From the NCBI GenBank assembly GCA_027442615.1, contig DAIBBI010000029.1, positions 105,529-169,528 on the forward strand: a stretch of 64,000 bases of DNA, written 5' to 3'. Source of the DNA: JAJZRV01 sp027442615. Lineage in GTDB: Bacteria > Pseudomonadota > Gammaproteobacteria > Burkholderiales > Ferrovaceae. Made by a program: the position numbers and the translations under genes. Position 1 is the first letter of the stretch. Each line of letters opens with the position of its first letter. Shown here one piece after another: positions 33,773 through 42,508 of the stretch. Under the pieces are notes generated by a model, which was given only the letters and a program-made list of their open reading frames with translations, was not told the origin of the DNA and made no database searches.

Positions 33773-34536
33773 TGGCATTCGTTTTTGATGCAATCACGTT
33801 GTTTCCGCCCATGTTCGAGGCGCTGACGCAGCACGGCGTGACGCGCCGTGCGCTGGAGCAGGGGCTGTGGGATTTCAGGGCCTGGAACCCCCGGGATTTC
33901 ACCACCGATAATTACCGGACGATCGATGATCGTCCCTATGGTGGGGGGCCGGGCATGGTCATGCTGGCCCGCCCGTTGGCGCTGGCCATTGCGGCGGCCC
34001 GGGAAAGGCAGCGTGCGCTGGGGATCGAGCGGCCCAAAGTGGTCTACCTCAGCCCCCAGGGCTCGGTACTGACTCATGCGCGTGTCATGGATTATGTCGC
34101 AGGTCAGGGACTGATACTGCTGGCGGGTCGCTACGAAGGCGTGGATGAACGCCTGCTGGCCCAGGAAGTGGATGAGGAGGTATCGATCGGGGACTATGTG
34201 CTTTCGGGAGGAGAACTTCCGGCCATGGTGTTGATGGATGCCCTTTTAAGACAGTTGCCCGGCGTGCTGGGTGACGCATTGTCCGTGCAGCAGGAGTCAT
34301 TCGTGCACGGATTGTTGGACACGCCGCATTACACCCGGCCTGAGGTGTATGAAGGCGTGGCGGTGCCCGCAGTATTGATGTCCGGCAATCATGCAGACAT
34401 CATGCGCTGGCGACGCAAGCAGGCGTTAGGCAGGACCTGGCAAAAACGTCCGGATATGTTGGTCAGCCAACCTCTGTCCGGGGACAATCAAAAACTGTTG
34501 GACGAGTTCAAAGCCGAGCTCAAAACGAAGGAGTAG
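33772..34536 (+). CDS. trmD: tRNA (guanine(37)-N1)-methyltransferase
   Basis: Modifies G37 of tRNAs next to the anticodon to prevent +1 frameshifting. The 254-residue SPOUT enzyme has DDRPYGGGPGMVM, GRYEGVDERL and the knot segment EEVSIGDYVLSGGE. ATG 33772 gives TGATG with rimM. It is followed by rplS after four bases. Confidence 0.98.
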   Translation: MAFVFDAITLFPPMFEALTQHGVTRRALEQGLWDFRAWNPRDFTTDNYRTIDDRPYGGGPGMVMLARPLALAIAAARERQRALGIERPKVVYLSPQGSVLTHARVMDYVAGQGLILLAGRYEGVDERLLAQEVDEEVSIGDYVLSGGELPAMVLMDALLRQLPGVLGDALSVQQESFVHGLLDTPHYTRPEVYEGVAVPAVLMSGNHADIMRWRRKQALGRTWQKRPDMLVSQPLSGDNQKLLDEFKAELKTKE

Positions 34537-34540
34537 CACC

Positions 34541-34933
34541 GTGGATATCATCAAGCAACTGGAGCAGGAAGAAATGGCCCGTCTGGCAAAAGCCATCCCC
34601 GATTTTGCCCCCGGCGATACCGTCGTGGTCAACGTCAATGTGGTGGAAGGCGAGCGCAAGCGGGTCCAGGCCTTTGAAGGCGTGGTCATTGCGCGCCGCA
34701 ACCGTGGTCTCAACTCATCTTTCATCGTGCGCAAAGTGTCTTCGGGCGAGGGCGTGGAACGGACTTTCCAGACCTGGTCACCCATGATTGCCAGCATCGA
34801 AGTCAAGCGCCGCGGTGCCGTGCGTCGCGCCAAGCTGTACTACCTGCGCGATCGTTCCGGCAAGTCCGCGCGTATTCGTGAAAAACTGGTGTCGCGCGCG
34901 ACCCCGTCGAACACGGATTCCCCGGCCAGCTAA
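34541..34933 (+). CDS. rplS: 50S ribosomal protein L19
   Basis: A 130-residue protein with the L19 core FAPGDTVVVNVNVVEGERKR and SFIVRKVSSGEGVERTF. It starts with GTG after AAGGAG. Its TAA stop is in the same reading frame as the downstream xerD, one codon before the proposed xerD start. Confidence 0.98.
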   Translation: MDIIKQLEQEEMARLAKAIPDFAPGDTVVVNVNVVEGERKRVQAFEGVVIARRNRGLNSSFIVRKVSSGEGVERTFQTWSPMIASIEVKRRGAVRRAKLYYLRDRSGKSARIREKLVSRATPSNTDSPAS

Positions 34934-34936
34934 ACC

Positions 34937-35842
34937 ATCCGCTCCGACCTGCGCGAGATTCTCGACCGGTTTTGCGACAGCCTGTGGCTGGAAGATGGGT
35001 TGTCGCGCAATACGCTTGAAAGTTACAGGCGCGATCTCGCGCAGTTTGGCGAATGGCTGAGCAGCCAATACCAAGGCCTCAACCTGCATCAGGTTGAGGC
35101 CTTGCATTTGCAGGCCTGGCTTTCTTACCTGTACGGCACCAAACAGATCAAAAGCCGCACGGCCGGGAGGGCGCTTTCGGCTTTGCGCAGGTTTTACCGT
35201 CACGCGTTGCGCGAAGGGCGGATCACGGAAGATCCCACCTTGCGCATCGATTCGCCCAAGCTGCCGCGAGCACTTCCAAAACTGCTGTCCGAAACCGATG
35301 TGGAGCGTTTGCTCGATGCGCCGGACCATCAAACGGATCTGGGGCTGCGCGACCGTGCCATGCTGGAGGTACTTTATGCCAGCGGGCTGCGTGTCTCGGA
35401 ACTGGTGGCGCTGCCGCTTTCCGGCGTAGCCCTGGACAGCGGCATTGTCAGGGTAACCGGCAAGGGTGGGCGGGAGCGTCTGGTGCCCATCGGGGAAACC
35501 GCCCTGGACTGGATGCAGCGCTATCTTGCAGAATCGAGGCCGGCGCTGTTGGCGGGTCAGCCGCATGGGGCCCTGTTCGTGACACGCCGCAAACAGCCCA
35601 TGTCGCGTCAGGCCTTCTGGTACGTCATCAAGCGCTACGCCATGAAGGCGGGCCTGCAAGCCCACCTCTCGCCGCACACGTTGCGGCATGCTTTTGCCAC
35701 CCACCTCGTCAATCACGGCGCAGACCTGCGTGTGGTGCAGTTGCTGTTAGGGCATGCCGACATATCCACAACCCAGATTTACACGCACGTGGCGCGTGAG
35801 CGCTTGCGCCAGTTGCATGAAAAACACCATCCGAGGGGCTGA
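34937..35842 (+). CDS. xerD: site-specific tyrosine recombinase XerD, with a non-standard start
   Basis: Chromosome-dimer resolution recombinase. The N-terminal SAM-like domain and the catalytic domain are complete: Arg in YASGLRVSELV, Lys in TGKGGRERLVP, HTLRHAFATHL, LGHADISTTQ and the tyrosine in QIYTHVARERL. Homology with E. coli XerD (DLARIEQFLDALWLE) starts at about 34946 (DLREILDRFCDSLWLE), upstream of the first ATG/GTG/TTG in frame (TTG at 35000). ATC at 34937, right after the rplS stop, aligns with the XerD Met, so an AUC start is proposed; TTG 35000 would delete about 20 conserved residues. No ribosome-binding site is seen. Confidence 0.85.
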   Translation: MRSDLREILDRFCDSLWLEDGLSRNTLESYRRDLAQFGEWLSSQYQGLNLHQVEALHLQAWLSYLYGTKQIKSRTAGRALSALRRFYRHALREGRITEDPTLRIDSPKLPRALPKLLSETDVERLLDAPDHQTDLGLRDRAMLEVLYASGLRVSELVALPLSGVALDSGIVRVTGKGGRERLVPIGETALDWMQRYLAESRPALLAGQPHGALFVTRRKQPMSRQAFWYVIKRYAMKAGLQAHLSPHTLRHAFATHLVNHGADLRVVQLLLGHADISTTQIYTHVARERLRQLHEKHHPRG

Positions 35843-35863
35843 TTCCGCCTATACTGTGCAGCC

Positions 35864-36472
35864 ATGATTTCGCTCATTTTATTGGCTTTTGCCGCTTATC
35901 TTCTGGGTTCTGTTTCTTTTGCCGTCGTCGTTAGCCGATTGATGGGGCTGCCCGATCCGCGCACCTATGGTTCAAAGAACCCTGGCGCCACCAATATGCT
36001 GCGCGGTGGCAGCCGTCGGGCCGCAGCCTGGGTGTTGTTGGGGGATGCCCTCAAGGGGTGGCTGGCCGTATGGCTTGCCGCAACGCTGGCCATTCCCCTG
36101 GGAGCGCCTTCCCAATCCCTCGCGGTCGTTGCCGTGGCCGTGTTCATCGGGCACGGCTACCCGGTGTTTTTTGGATTCAAGGGCGGCAAGGGGGTGGCGA
36201 CGGCTTTGGGCGTGCTGCTGGCGTTGAACCCGCTGCTGGGATTCTGCACCCTGATCGTTTGGCTGTCCGTGATGGCGGTGACGCGCATTTCCTCATTGTC
36301 TGCCCTGTGCGCCTCGGTGGCCGCCCCGCTTCTGGGGTTGCTGTTTTTGCAGGGTGGATTGCTCCGCCTGACGGTGCTCGCCATGGCTGTCATTTTGCTG
36401 GCCCACCACCATGACAATATTCGCAAATTGCTCAACGGCGAAGAAACGGTGTTTCGAAAAAAAGCTCAGTGA
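35864..36472 (+). CDS. plsY: glycerol-3-phosphate acyltransferase PlsY
   Basis: Inner-membrane enzyme that transfers the acyl group of acyl-phosphate to glycerol 3-phosphate, first step of phospholipid synthesis. The 202-residue protein has about five membrane helices and the conserved loops GSKNPGATNMLR, GHGYPVFFGFKGGKGVAT and HHHDNIRKLLNGEE. It is convergent with ffh, overlapping it by seven bases. Confidence 0.96.
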   Translation: MISLILLAFAAYLLGSVSFAVVVSRLMGLPDPRTYGSKNPGATNMLRGGSRRAAAWVLLGDALKGWLAVWLAATLAIPLGAPSQSLAVVAVAVFIGHGYPVFFGFKGGKGVATALGVLLALNPLLGFCTLIVWLSVMAVTRISSLSALCASVAAPLLGLLFLQGGLLRLTVLAMAVILLAHHHDNIRKLLNGEETVFRKKAQ

Positions 36473-37818
36473 AGCCCCGGCATGAGTCCCTTCATGCCCC
36501 GCATCATTTTGGCCAGTCCGCCCTTTGACATCATCTTCATCATTTTCTGCATCTGTTCAAACTGATTCAGGAGTCGGTTGACTTCCTGAACCTGCACGCC
36601 AGACCCCGCAGCGATGCGCCGTTTGCGCGAGGCTTTCAACAATTCCGGGCGACGCCGTTCCAGAGGCGTCATGGAATTGATGATGCCCTCGATGCGGTTG
36701 ATGGCACGGTCATCCATGGCGGCATTGGCAGGAAGCCCTCGCGTCAGCTGGGCAGGCAGCTTGTCCATCATGGCGCCCAGCCCTCCCGATTTTTTCATCT
36801 GCACCAGTTGGGTCTTGAAGTCCTCCAGGTCAAAATCGAGTCCCTTCTTGATCTTGTTGGCCAGTTTCTCGGCTTCGGCACGGTCGACCGTGCGATGCGC
36901 CTCTTCGATCAGGGACAGCACGTCCCCCATGCCCAGGATGCGAGATGCCATGCGCTCCGGGTGGAACGCTTCCAGTCCGGTCAGTTTTTCGCCTACGCCA
37001 ATGAACTTGATGGGCCTTTGGGTGACGTGGCGTACCGAGAGTGCCGCACCACCACGGGCGTCACCGTCCAGCTTGGTCAGGATGATGCCAGTGAGCGGCA
37101 ATGCCTCGCCAAACGCGCGCGCGGTATTGACCGCATCCTGGCCCTGCATGGCGTCCACCACGAAAAGGGTTTCAATGGGATGCACGGTTTGGTGAAGCTT
37201 CTGGATTTCACGCATCATGGCATCGTCGATGGCCAGCCGACCCGCGGTATCGACGATCAGCACGTCGTGAAAGTGCCTCTTGGCATGATCCAGTGCCGCC
37301 GTGGCGATTGCTTCGGGCGTCTGCTCTGCGCTGGAAGGAAACCAGTCAATCTCCAGGGATTGCGCCAGCACCCGAAGTTGCTCGATGGCTGCAGGACGGT
37401 ACACGTCGCAGCTGACCAGCAGCACTTTCTTTCTTAGCTGCTCCTTCAACATCTTGGCCAGCTTGCCACTGGAAGTGGTTTTGCCCGACCCCTGCAGGCC
37501 GGCCATCAGGATGACGGCGGGGGGTTGCGTAGCGAGATTGAGCCCCTCGCTTTGGGCTCCCATCAGCCGTGTCAGCGCCTGATGCACGATGCCCACCAGG
37601 GCCTGACCGGGGGTGAGGCTCGTCAGCACGGCCTGGCCGATGGCCTGTTCGCGCACATCCTGGATAAAATCTTTGACCACAGGCAGGGCCACGTCGGCCT
37701 CCAGCAGGGCCACGCGTACTTCGCGCAGCGCGTCCTGAATATTGGATTCGGTAAGCCGCGATTGGCCGCGCAGGGTCTTGATGACCCCTGTAAGTCGTTC
37801 TGTCAGTTGATCCAGCAT
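36466..37818 (-). CDS. ffh: signal recognition particle protein Ffh
   Basis: The 450-residue SRP GTPase that binds 4.5S RNA and signal sequences. It has the N domain at the start (MLDQLTERLTGVIKTL), the G domain with GLQGSGKTTSSGKLA near residue 105, VDTAGRL and TKLDGDARGG, and the Met-rich M domain ending QMQKMMKMMSKGGLAKMMRG. ATG 37818 is chosen from homology. Its receptor FtsY is also in this window. Confidence 0.98.
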   Translation of the reverse strand: MLDQLTERLTGVIKTLRGQSRLTESNIQDALREVRVALLEADVALPVVKDFIQDVREQAIGQAVLTSLTPGQALVGIVHQALTRLMGAQSEGLNLATQPPAVILMAGLQGSGKTTSSGKLAKMLKEQLRKKVLLVSCDVYRPAAIEQLRVLAQSLEIDWFPSSAEQTPEAIATAALDHAKRHFHDVLIVDTAGRLAIDDAMMREIQKLHQTVHPIETLFVVDAMQGQDAVNTARAFGEALPLTGIILTKLDGDARGGAALSVRHVTQRPIKFIGVGEKLTGLEAFHPERMASRILGMGDVLSLIEEAHRTVDRAEAEKLANKIKKGLDFDLEDFKTQLVQMKKSGGLGAMMDKLPAQLTRGLPANAAMDDRAINRIEGIINSMTPLERRRPELLKASRKRRIAAGSGVQVQEVNRLLNQFEQMQKMMKMMSKGGLAKMMRGMKGLMPGLH

Positions 37819-37860
37819 GGAGAAATCGGTCCTGATCGAATGGAATGGTAAACTAGGCGC

Positions 37861-38694
37861 ATGATGGCCGACACCCAACTGTATTTTATCACTGCCGCCC
37901 TCTATCTACTGCTGGGCTTTCGGATGCTGGTGCTACTCCGCGCCCAGTCGCGTTCTGCCGAGGCTCAGGCACAGGGTGAAGGGGTGGTGCGATTCCTGAT
38001 CCTTGCCACCCTCATCGTTCATGGCGTCCTGTTGCACCGCGCCCTGTTTGCCGAGGATCAACTGGATCTGTCATTGGGGCATAGCCTGTCGCTGACCGCT
38101 GGCGTGACGGTGGCCATGTACTGGATCGTCAGCTTTCGCTACCGCCTGGGCATCCTGCAGCCGGTGATCCTGTGGTTTACGGCCCTGATGGTGCTCTCGC
38201 CGCTGGTGCTTCCGGCGGACAAACAGGTTTCCTATAGTGGACTGCTGGCTTTCAAGGTGCATCTCGTCGTATCGCTCATGGCCTACGGTTTGTTTGCCAT
38301 AGCCGCCCTGCACGCCATTTTGATGGGGAAGCTGGAGCGGAGGCTGCATGATCACGACAAACGGCTTTCCCTGCTGGGCCCGTTGCCCTCGTTGGTCGCA
38401 ATGGATTCGTTGCTGTTCCAGATGATTCTGGTGGGGTTTCTGCTGCTGACCGCAACGCTGGTGAGTGGCGTGTTTTTTTCTGAAGCCTTGTTTGGAAAGC
38501 CGTTTCTCATCAACCATAAGGTGATTTTTTCCTTCATTTCATGGCTGATTTACGGCAGCCTCCTGGCAGGCCGGCAGTTGTGGGGCGTGCGTGGCCGACG
38601 CGCTGCGCGCTGGGCCCTGGCGGGCTTTGCCATGCTGCTGGTGGCTTACGTTGGCAGCAAATTCGTGCTGGAAGTCCTGCTGCACCGTGGATGA
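37861..38694 (+). CDS. ypjD: cytochrome c assembly (CcsA/HemX-like) membrane protein, YpjD type
   Basis: A 277-residue inner-membrane protein with eight hydrophobic segments of the cytochrome_C_asm family. Conserved histidines lie in LIVHGVLLHRALF, FKVHLVVSLMAYG and LINHKVIFSFISWLIYG, compatible with haem handling. In many proteobacteria this gene sits between ffh and corC, exactly as here; its true role is not settled. It is divergent from ffh by 42 bases and overlaps corC by eight bases. Confidence 0.85.
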   Translation: MMADTQLYFITAALYLLLGFRMLVLLRAQSRSAEAQAQGEGVVRFLILATLIVHGVLLHRALFAEDQLDLSLGHSLSLTAGVTVAMYWIVSFRYRLGILQPVILWFTALMVLSPLVLPADKQVSYSGLLAFKVHLVVSLMAYGLFAIAALHAILMGKLERRLHDHDKRLSLLGPLPSLVAMDSLLFQMILVGFLLLTATLVSGVFFSEALFGKPFLINHKVIFSFISWLIYGSLLAGRQLWGVRGRRAARWALAGFAMLLVAYVGSKFVLEVLLHRG

Positions 38695-39961
38695 TGTTCC
38701 TTTAGGCGTATTGCTGGCCGTTCTGGCGGTCTTGCTGGTGATCTCGGGTCTCTTCTCCATGGCAGAGACCAGCATGATGGCGCTTAATCGTTTTCGCCTC
38801 AAACACCTGGTGGCGCAGGGGCACCGCGGCGCACGCCTGACAGCCAGCCTTCTTGCACATACGGATCGGCTACTGGGCGTCTTGCTTCTGGGCAACAACT
38901 TCATCAACGCGGCGGCGGCTTCCATCGTCACCGTGTTGACGGTGCGGTTGATGGGCACAGGGCGGGTGGCCATCACGGTGGGCACCCTGCTGGTGACTCT
39001 GGCTATTCTCGTTTTTTCCGAGATCACTCCCAAAATCCTGGGGGCGACTTACCCGGAGAAAATCGCGCTCAAGGCCAGCTATGTCCTCGTGCCCCTGCTT
39101 CGGCTTTTTTATCCCGTCATCTGGTTCGTCAACCTGTTCGTCAAGGGATTGCTCTGGCTGGGGGGGATGCGCACCCGGCCGGATGCCATGAGCTCTGCGC
39201 TCAGCCTGGAAGAGTTGCGCATCCTGGTGCTGGAAGGAGGGCATTTCATTCCCCCCAAGCACCAGAACATCCTGCTCAACTTGCTGGGGTTGAAGGACAT
39301 CACGGTGGATGATGTCATGACGCCGCGCAGCCAGATTGAAGGGATCGACCTTGAGGCACCCCTCGAGGAAATTCAAAACCAGCTGGCCACTTCCAATCAC
39401 ACCCTGCAGTTGCTCTACTCGGGCAGCCCCGATGATGTGGCCGGGGTGGTGCATGTGCGCAAGGTATTCAACCAGGCCCATTCCGGCGAGCTGACCCGCG
39501 AAACGCTGCAGGCCATCATGCAGCCGGCCTACTTCATCCCCGCGGGCACGCCTCTGTTGACCCAGTTGCAGAACTTTCAGGAAAACAGGAGCAAGGTGGC
39601 CCTCGTGGTGGATGAGTACGGCGAGCTGCAGGGGCTCGTGACGGTGGAAGACATCCTTGAGGAAATCGTCGGCGAGTTCAGCGGCCAATCACCGCATCAT
39701 CAGGATTACTTCACACGCGAGGGTGAAGATACCGTACTCGTGGAAGGGGTGTGCCCCTTGCGGGACCTCAATCGCAAACTTGGCACCTCATTCCGCCTGG
39801 ATGGCCCCAAGACCTTGAACGGACTCATTCTGGAGACTCTTGAGGATATTCCCGAACCGGGCACGGCACTCAAAATCGATGGCCATCCCGTGGAGATCGT
39901 TCAGACCCAGGATCGCATGGTGCGCGTTGCACGAGTGACCCTGAAGTTGCATGACCGATGA
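38687..39961 (+). CDS. CNNM/CorC-family membrane protein with CBS domains
   Basis: A 424-residue protein with an N-terminal DUF21/CNNM membrane domain (four helices; FSMAETSMMALNRFRLKHL, FSEITPKILGATYPE), a central CBS pair (DVMTPRSQIEGID; KVALVVDEYGELQGLVTVEDILEEIVGE) and a C-terminal CorC_HlyC domain. Members act in magnesium/cobalt efflux or haemolysin-like functions. GTG 38687 is the only start before the first helix. The ATG of the pilD-like gene overlaps its stop. Confidence 0.9.
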   Translation: MDDVPLGVLLAVLAVLLVISGLFSMAETSMMALNRFRLKHLVAQGHRGARLTASLLAHTDRLLGVLLLGNNFINAAAASIVTVLTVRLMGTGRVAITVGTLLVTLAILVFSEITPKILGATYPEKIALKASYVLVPLLRLFYPVIWFVNLFVKGLLWLGGMRTRPDAMSSALSLEELRILVLEGGHFIPPKHQNILLNLLGLKDITVDDVMTPRSQIEGIDLEAPLEEIQNQLATSNHTLQLLYSGSPDDVAGVVHVRKVFNQAHSGELTRETLQAIMQPAYFIPAGTPLLTQLQNFQENRSKVALVVDEYGELQGLVTVEDILEEIVGEFSGQSPHHQDYFTREGEDTVLVEGVCPLRDLNRKLGTSFRLDGPKTLNGLILETLEDIPEPGTALKIDGHPVEIVQTQDRMVRVARVTLKLHDR

Positions 39962-40665
39962 TGCCGCTTCCCTTTTCAGGAGGATCAATTCCTTTCATCG
40001 CGGGTGCGGCTTTGCTGGGCTGGATTGCGGGCTACGCCCTGAGGCACGTCATCACCGCAATGTCCGGCAGGCTGCTGCAGGAAATGGCCCAGCAAGAAAG
40101 TGCCGGGCAACTTCCGGGAATTCAAACCCGTCCGGATGCCCACAAATGGGTTCCCGTGCTATGCGTGATCCTGTCGTCACTGGTTGCAGGACGGTACGGG
40201 CCGGGTTGGGCGAGTCTGTGGGCCATGGTCCTGCTGTGGACGCTGATGATCCTCATCTTCGTCGATCTGGAAACCCTGCTTCTTCCCGACCGTGTGACGT
40301 TGCCGCTCTTGTGGGTGGGGCTGCTGGTCAATTCCTTTGGTGTCCTGACCGACCTGTATTCCGCCGTATGGGGTGCCATGGCAGGTTACGCATTATTGTG
40401 GCTGGTCTACTGGCTGTACTGGTGGGCGACCCGTCGTGAAGGGTTGGGCTATGGCGATCTCAAGCTGATGGCCGCGCTGGGGGCGTGGCTTGGCTGGCAG
40501 GCGCTGCCATCCGTAGTGTTGCTGGCATCGTTGTCTGGCGTGGTCGTGGGGCTTTACTGGATATGGCGTGGGGGGCATTCCCGGCATACTCCCATTCCCT
40601 TCGGGCCATTTCTTGCAGCTGCGGGATATGGTGTTATGCTTTGGGGCAAAGGAGGTTTACCGTGA
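39958..40665 (+). CDS. pilD: type IV prepilin peptidase-like protein lacking the cysteine domain
   Basis: A 235-residue polytopic membrane protein with the catalytic aspartates of the TFPP family: FVDLETLLLPD (Asp103/Asp111 region) and GYGD at 164-167, and a PIPFGPFLAAAGYG end as in PilD. The N-terminal zinc/cysteine domain (two CxxC pairs) that goes with N-methylation is absent: residues 30-65 hold no CxxC and the only cysteine nearby is Cys69. The cleavage half may be active, while methylation is doubtful. pilB and pilC, which usually precede pilD here, are missing. It overlaps coaE by GTGA. Confidence 0.82.
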   Translation: MMPLPFSGGSIPFIAGAALLGWIAGYALRHVITAMSGRLLQEMAQQESAGQLPGIQTRPDAHKWVPVLCVILSSLVAGRYGPGWASLWAMVLLWTLMILIFVDLETLLLPDRVTLPLLWVGLLVNSFGVLTDLYSAVWGAMAGYALLWLVYWLYWWATRREGLGYGDLKLMAALGAWLGWQALPSVVLLASLSGVVVGLYWIWRGGHSRHTPIPFGPFLAAAGYGVMLWGKGGLP

Positions 40666-41291
40666 GCAAATTTATCATTGGGGTGACCGGGGGCATCGGA
40701 TCTGGCAAGTCCACGGTAGCCGGTCTGTTTGCCAAGCTGGGTGCGGGCGTGGTGGATACGGATGCCATTTCACACCAACTGACGGCGCCAGGTGGTGCGG
40801 CCATTGCCGCCATCCGCGAGAAATTCGGGGAAGCGTTCATCAACGAAAGCGGCGGTTTGAACCGCACCGCCTTGCGCGATCATGTGTTCAACCACCCTCC
40901 TGCCCGCAAGCAACTGGAAGGCATCATGCACGGGCGCATCCGCGATGCCGTGCATGCCGCGCTGGAGGCTGCCACGCAGCCCTATGTATTGCTGGTGGTA
41001 CCGTTGCTGATCGAGGTCGGGAGCTACCGCCCCTTGCTGTCCCGTGTGCTGGTGGTGGACTGCGAGGAAGAGCTGCAGCTCAAGCGGGCTTCGGCGCGGC
41101 GCGACATGAGCCCCCAGGCCGTTCAAGCCATCATGGCTGCCCAGACGGACCGCAAAACCCGTTTGAGGGTGGCCGACGACGTGGTTGAGAACAGTGGCGA
41201 CATGGAGAGTCTGGAATCGGCGGTGAGGTCGCTGGATCGGCAATACCGCGCCATGGCTGCAGGGCAAACTGCCTCAAGTCACGCAGAGTGA
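40662..41291 (+). CDS. coaE: dephospho-CoA kinase
   Basis: Last enzyme of coenzyme A synthesis. The 209-residue P-loop kinase starts IGVTGGIGSGKSTVAGLFA, has VDTDAISHQL and a lid-region RASARRDMS. It starts with GTG after GGAGG at a six-base distance. Located in the usual pilD-coaE-zapD order. Confidence 0.97.
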   Translation: MSKFIIGVTGGIGSGKSTVAGLFAKLGAGVVDTDAISHQLTAPGGAAIAAIREKFGEAFINESGGLNRTALRDHVFNHPPARKQLEGIMHGRIRDAVHAALEAATQPYVLLVVPLLIEVGSYRPLLSRVLVVDCEEELQLKRASARRDMSPQAVQAIMAAQTDRKTRLRVADDVVENSGDMESLESAVRSLDRQYRAMAAGQTASSHAE

Positions 41292-41354
41292 CCGAGGGGA
41301 TTGCACTCGTCACCGTTTTGGGCCACACTTGGCCGGTTTTCCGGGGCCCCTTCG

Positions 41355-42110
41355 GTGATCATCTACGATTATCCGCTTAGTGAACAAGTTCGTACCTTCC
41401 TCAGGCTGAAGGCGCTATTTCGACGCGCCTTTTATTTTATCGAACGGGAAGAGGCTTTCGATCATCACGCCGCATTGATGGCGGTTTTCGAGATTCTCGA
41501 CATCACGGCGCGCGCCGACGTCAAATCTGACCTGCTGCAATCCCTGGATCGCCAGCGCGCCGCGCTGGTTCCGCTGCGGGGCAACGCAAATGTTGCGCAG
41601 GAACCGCTCGAAAAAACGATTTCCGACATAGAAACAGTGTCTTATGACCTGCATGCCAGCAAAGGGAAGTTTGGCGAGCTGTTGCGCAACCATGAGTGGC
41701 TGATGGCCATCAAACAACGCGCAGCGATCCCCGGAGGGATGTGCGACTTCGATTTGCCCGCCTACCATTACTGGCTTTCGCTGGAATGCGGGGTGCGCCG
41801 GCAACAGCTGAACGACTGGCTATCCTCTTTGCTGTCCACCTACCGGGCGCTCCGGGTGCAGCTGTCCTTGCTGCTTGAAAGCGGCAAGGCGCAGCAGCAG
41901 CAAGCCACGCGCGGACTGTTTCAGCAGGGAAAGGTGGGCACCGAAGTCAAACTGCTCCGGGTTGCACTGGAAACCGGGCAGCCTTGCGTGCCCGAAATCA
42001 GCGCCAACAAATATCTTCTCAATATCCGCTTTCTGGAAGTGGGGGATGCTGCGCGTTCCCGGGTCTATGCCGAAGACGTTCCCTTCAGCCTGATATTCTG
42101 CACACTCTAA
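41355..42110 (+). CDS. zapD: cell division protein ZapD
   Basis: A 251-residue protein that cross-links FtsZ filaments. Homology starts VIIYDYPLSEQVRTFLRLKALF, so GTG 41355 is the start; an upstream ATG at 41301 adds unconserved sequence. The region DLHASKGKFGELLRNHEWLMAIKQRAAIPGG across residues 100-135 is characteristic. It lies 63 bases after coaE and ends convergent with folB. Confidence 0.94.
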   Translation: MIIYDYPLSEQVRTFLRLKALFRRAFYFIEREEAFDHHAALMAVFEILDITARADVKSDLLQSLDRQRAALVPLRGNANVAQEPLEKTISDIETVSYDLHASKGKFGELLRNHEWLMAIKQRAAIPGGMCDFDLPAYHYWLSLECGVRRQQLNDWLSSLLSTYRALRVQLSLLLESGKAQQQQATRGLFQQGKVGTEVKLLRVALETGQPCVPEISANKYLLNIRFLEVGDAARSRVYAEDVPFSLIFCTL

Positions 42111-42121
42111 GTTCGGGGTTG

Positions 42122-42508
42122 CTAGCGCCGTGCGGTGAGAGCGTACCAGTCCTCCCTGGAGGTGACGATGCCCACGCCGATTTCTTCCACTTCCTCGAAA
42201 ATTGTGGTTTTGCGGATGGTCGCTTCCACATGTTCCACGCGCGGGTCGTCAAAACAGTGGCTGACCAGCTCATCCAGCAGATCCTCGATCAGGGCCACAT
42301 GAGGGCGTTCTGACCAGCTCTGGATGAAGTTTCTCAGGGGCTCGTAATCCACCGTGTCGCCGATATGGCGGATGCGTTGCAGGGCAGAAAAGGGGAAGGA
42401 CAGCTTGAGCGAGACCAGGATGTTCTGCGGTCCTTCCTTTTCGAATTCATGGATGCCCAGGCGAACAGCGCAATGAGCGTTGTGGATGATGCAGTGGTAA
42501 TGACTCAT
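42122..42508 (-). CDS. folB: dihydroneopterin aldolase
   Basis: Converts dihydroneopterin to 6-hydroxymethyl-dihydropterin in folate synthesis. The 128-residue protein has VRLGIHEFEKEGPQNILVSL (substrate Glu region), DTVDYEPLRNFI and LIEDLLDELVSHCF, with the catalytic lysine segment ATIRKTT. Slightly divergent from E. coli FolB in sequence. ATGA overlap with rpoH. Confidence 0.9.
   Translation of the reverse strand: MSHYHCIIHNAHCAVRLGIHEFEKEGPQNILVSLKLSFPFSALQRIRHIGDTVDYEPLRNFIQSWSERPHVALIEDLLDELVSHCFDDPRVEHVEATIRKTTIFEEVEEIGVGIVTSREDWYALTARR

Noticed and set aside
35000..35842. xerD as a truncated pseudogene
   Set aside because: All catalytic residues are present with no internal stop or frameshift; the problem is only with the start codon.
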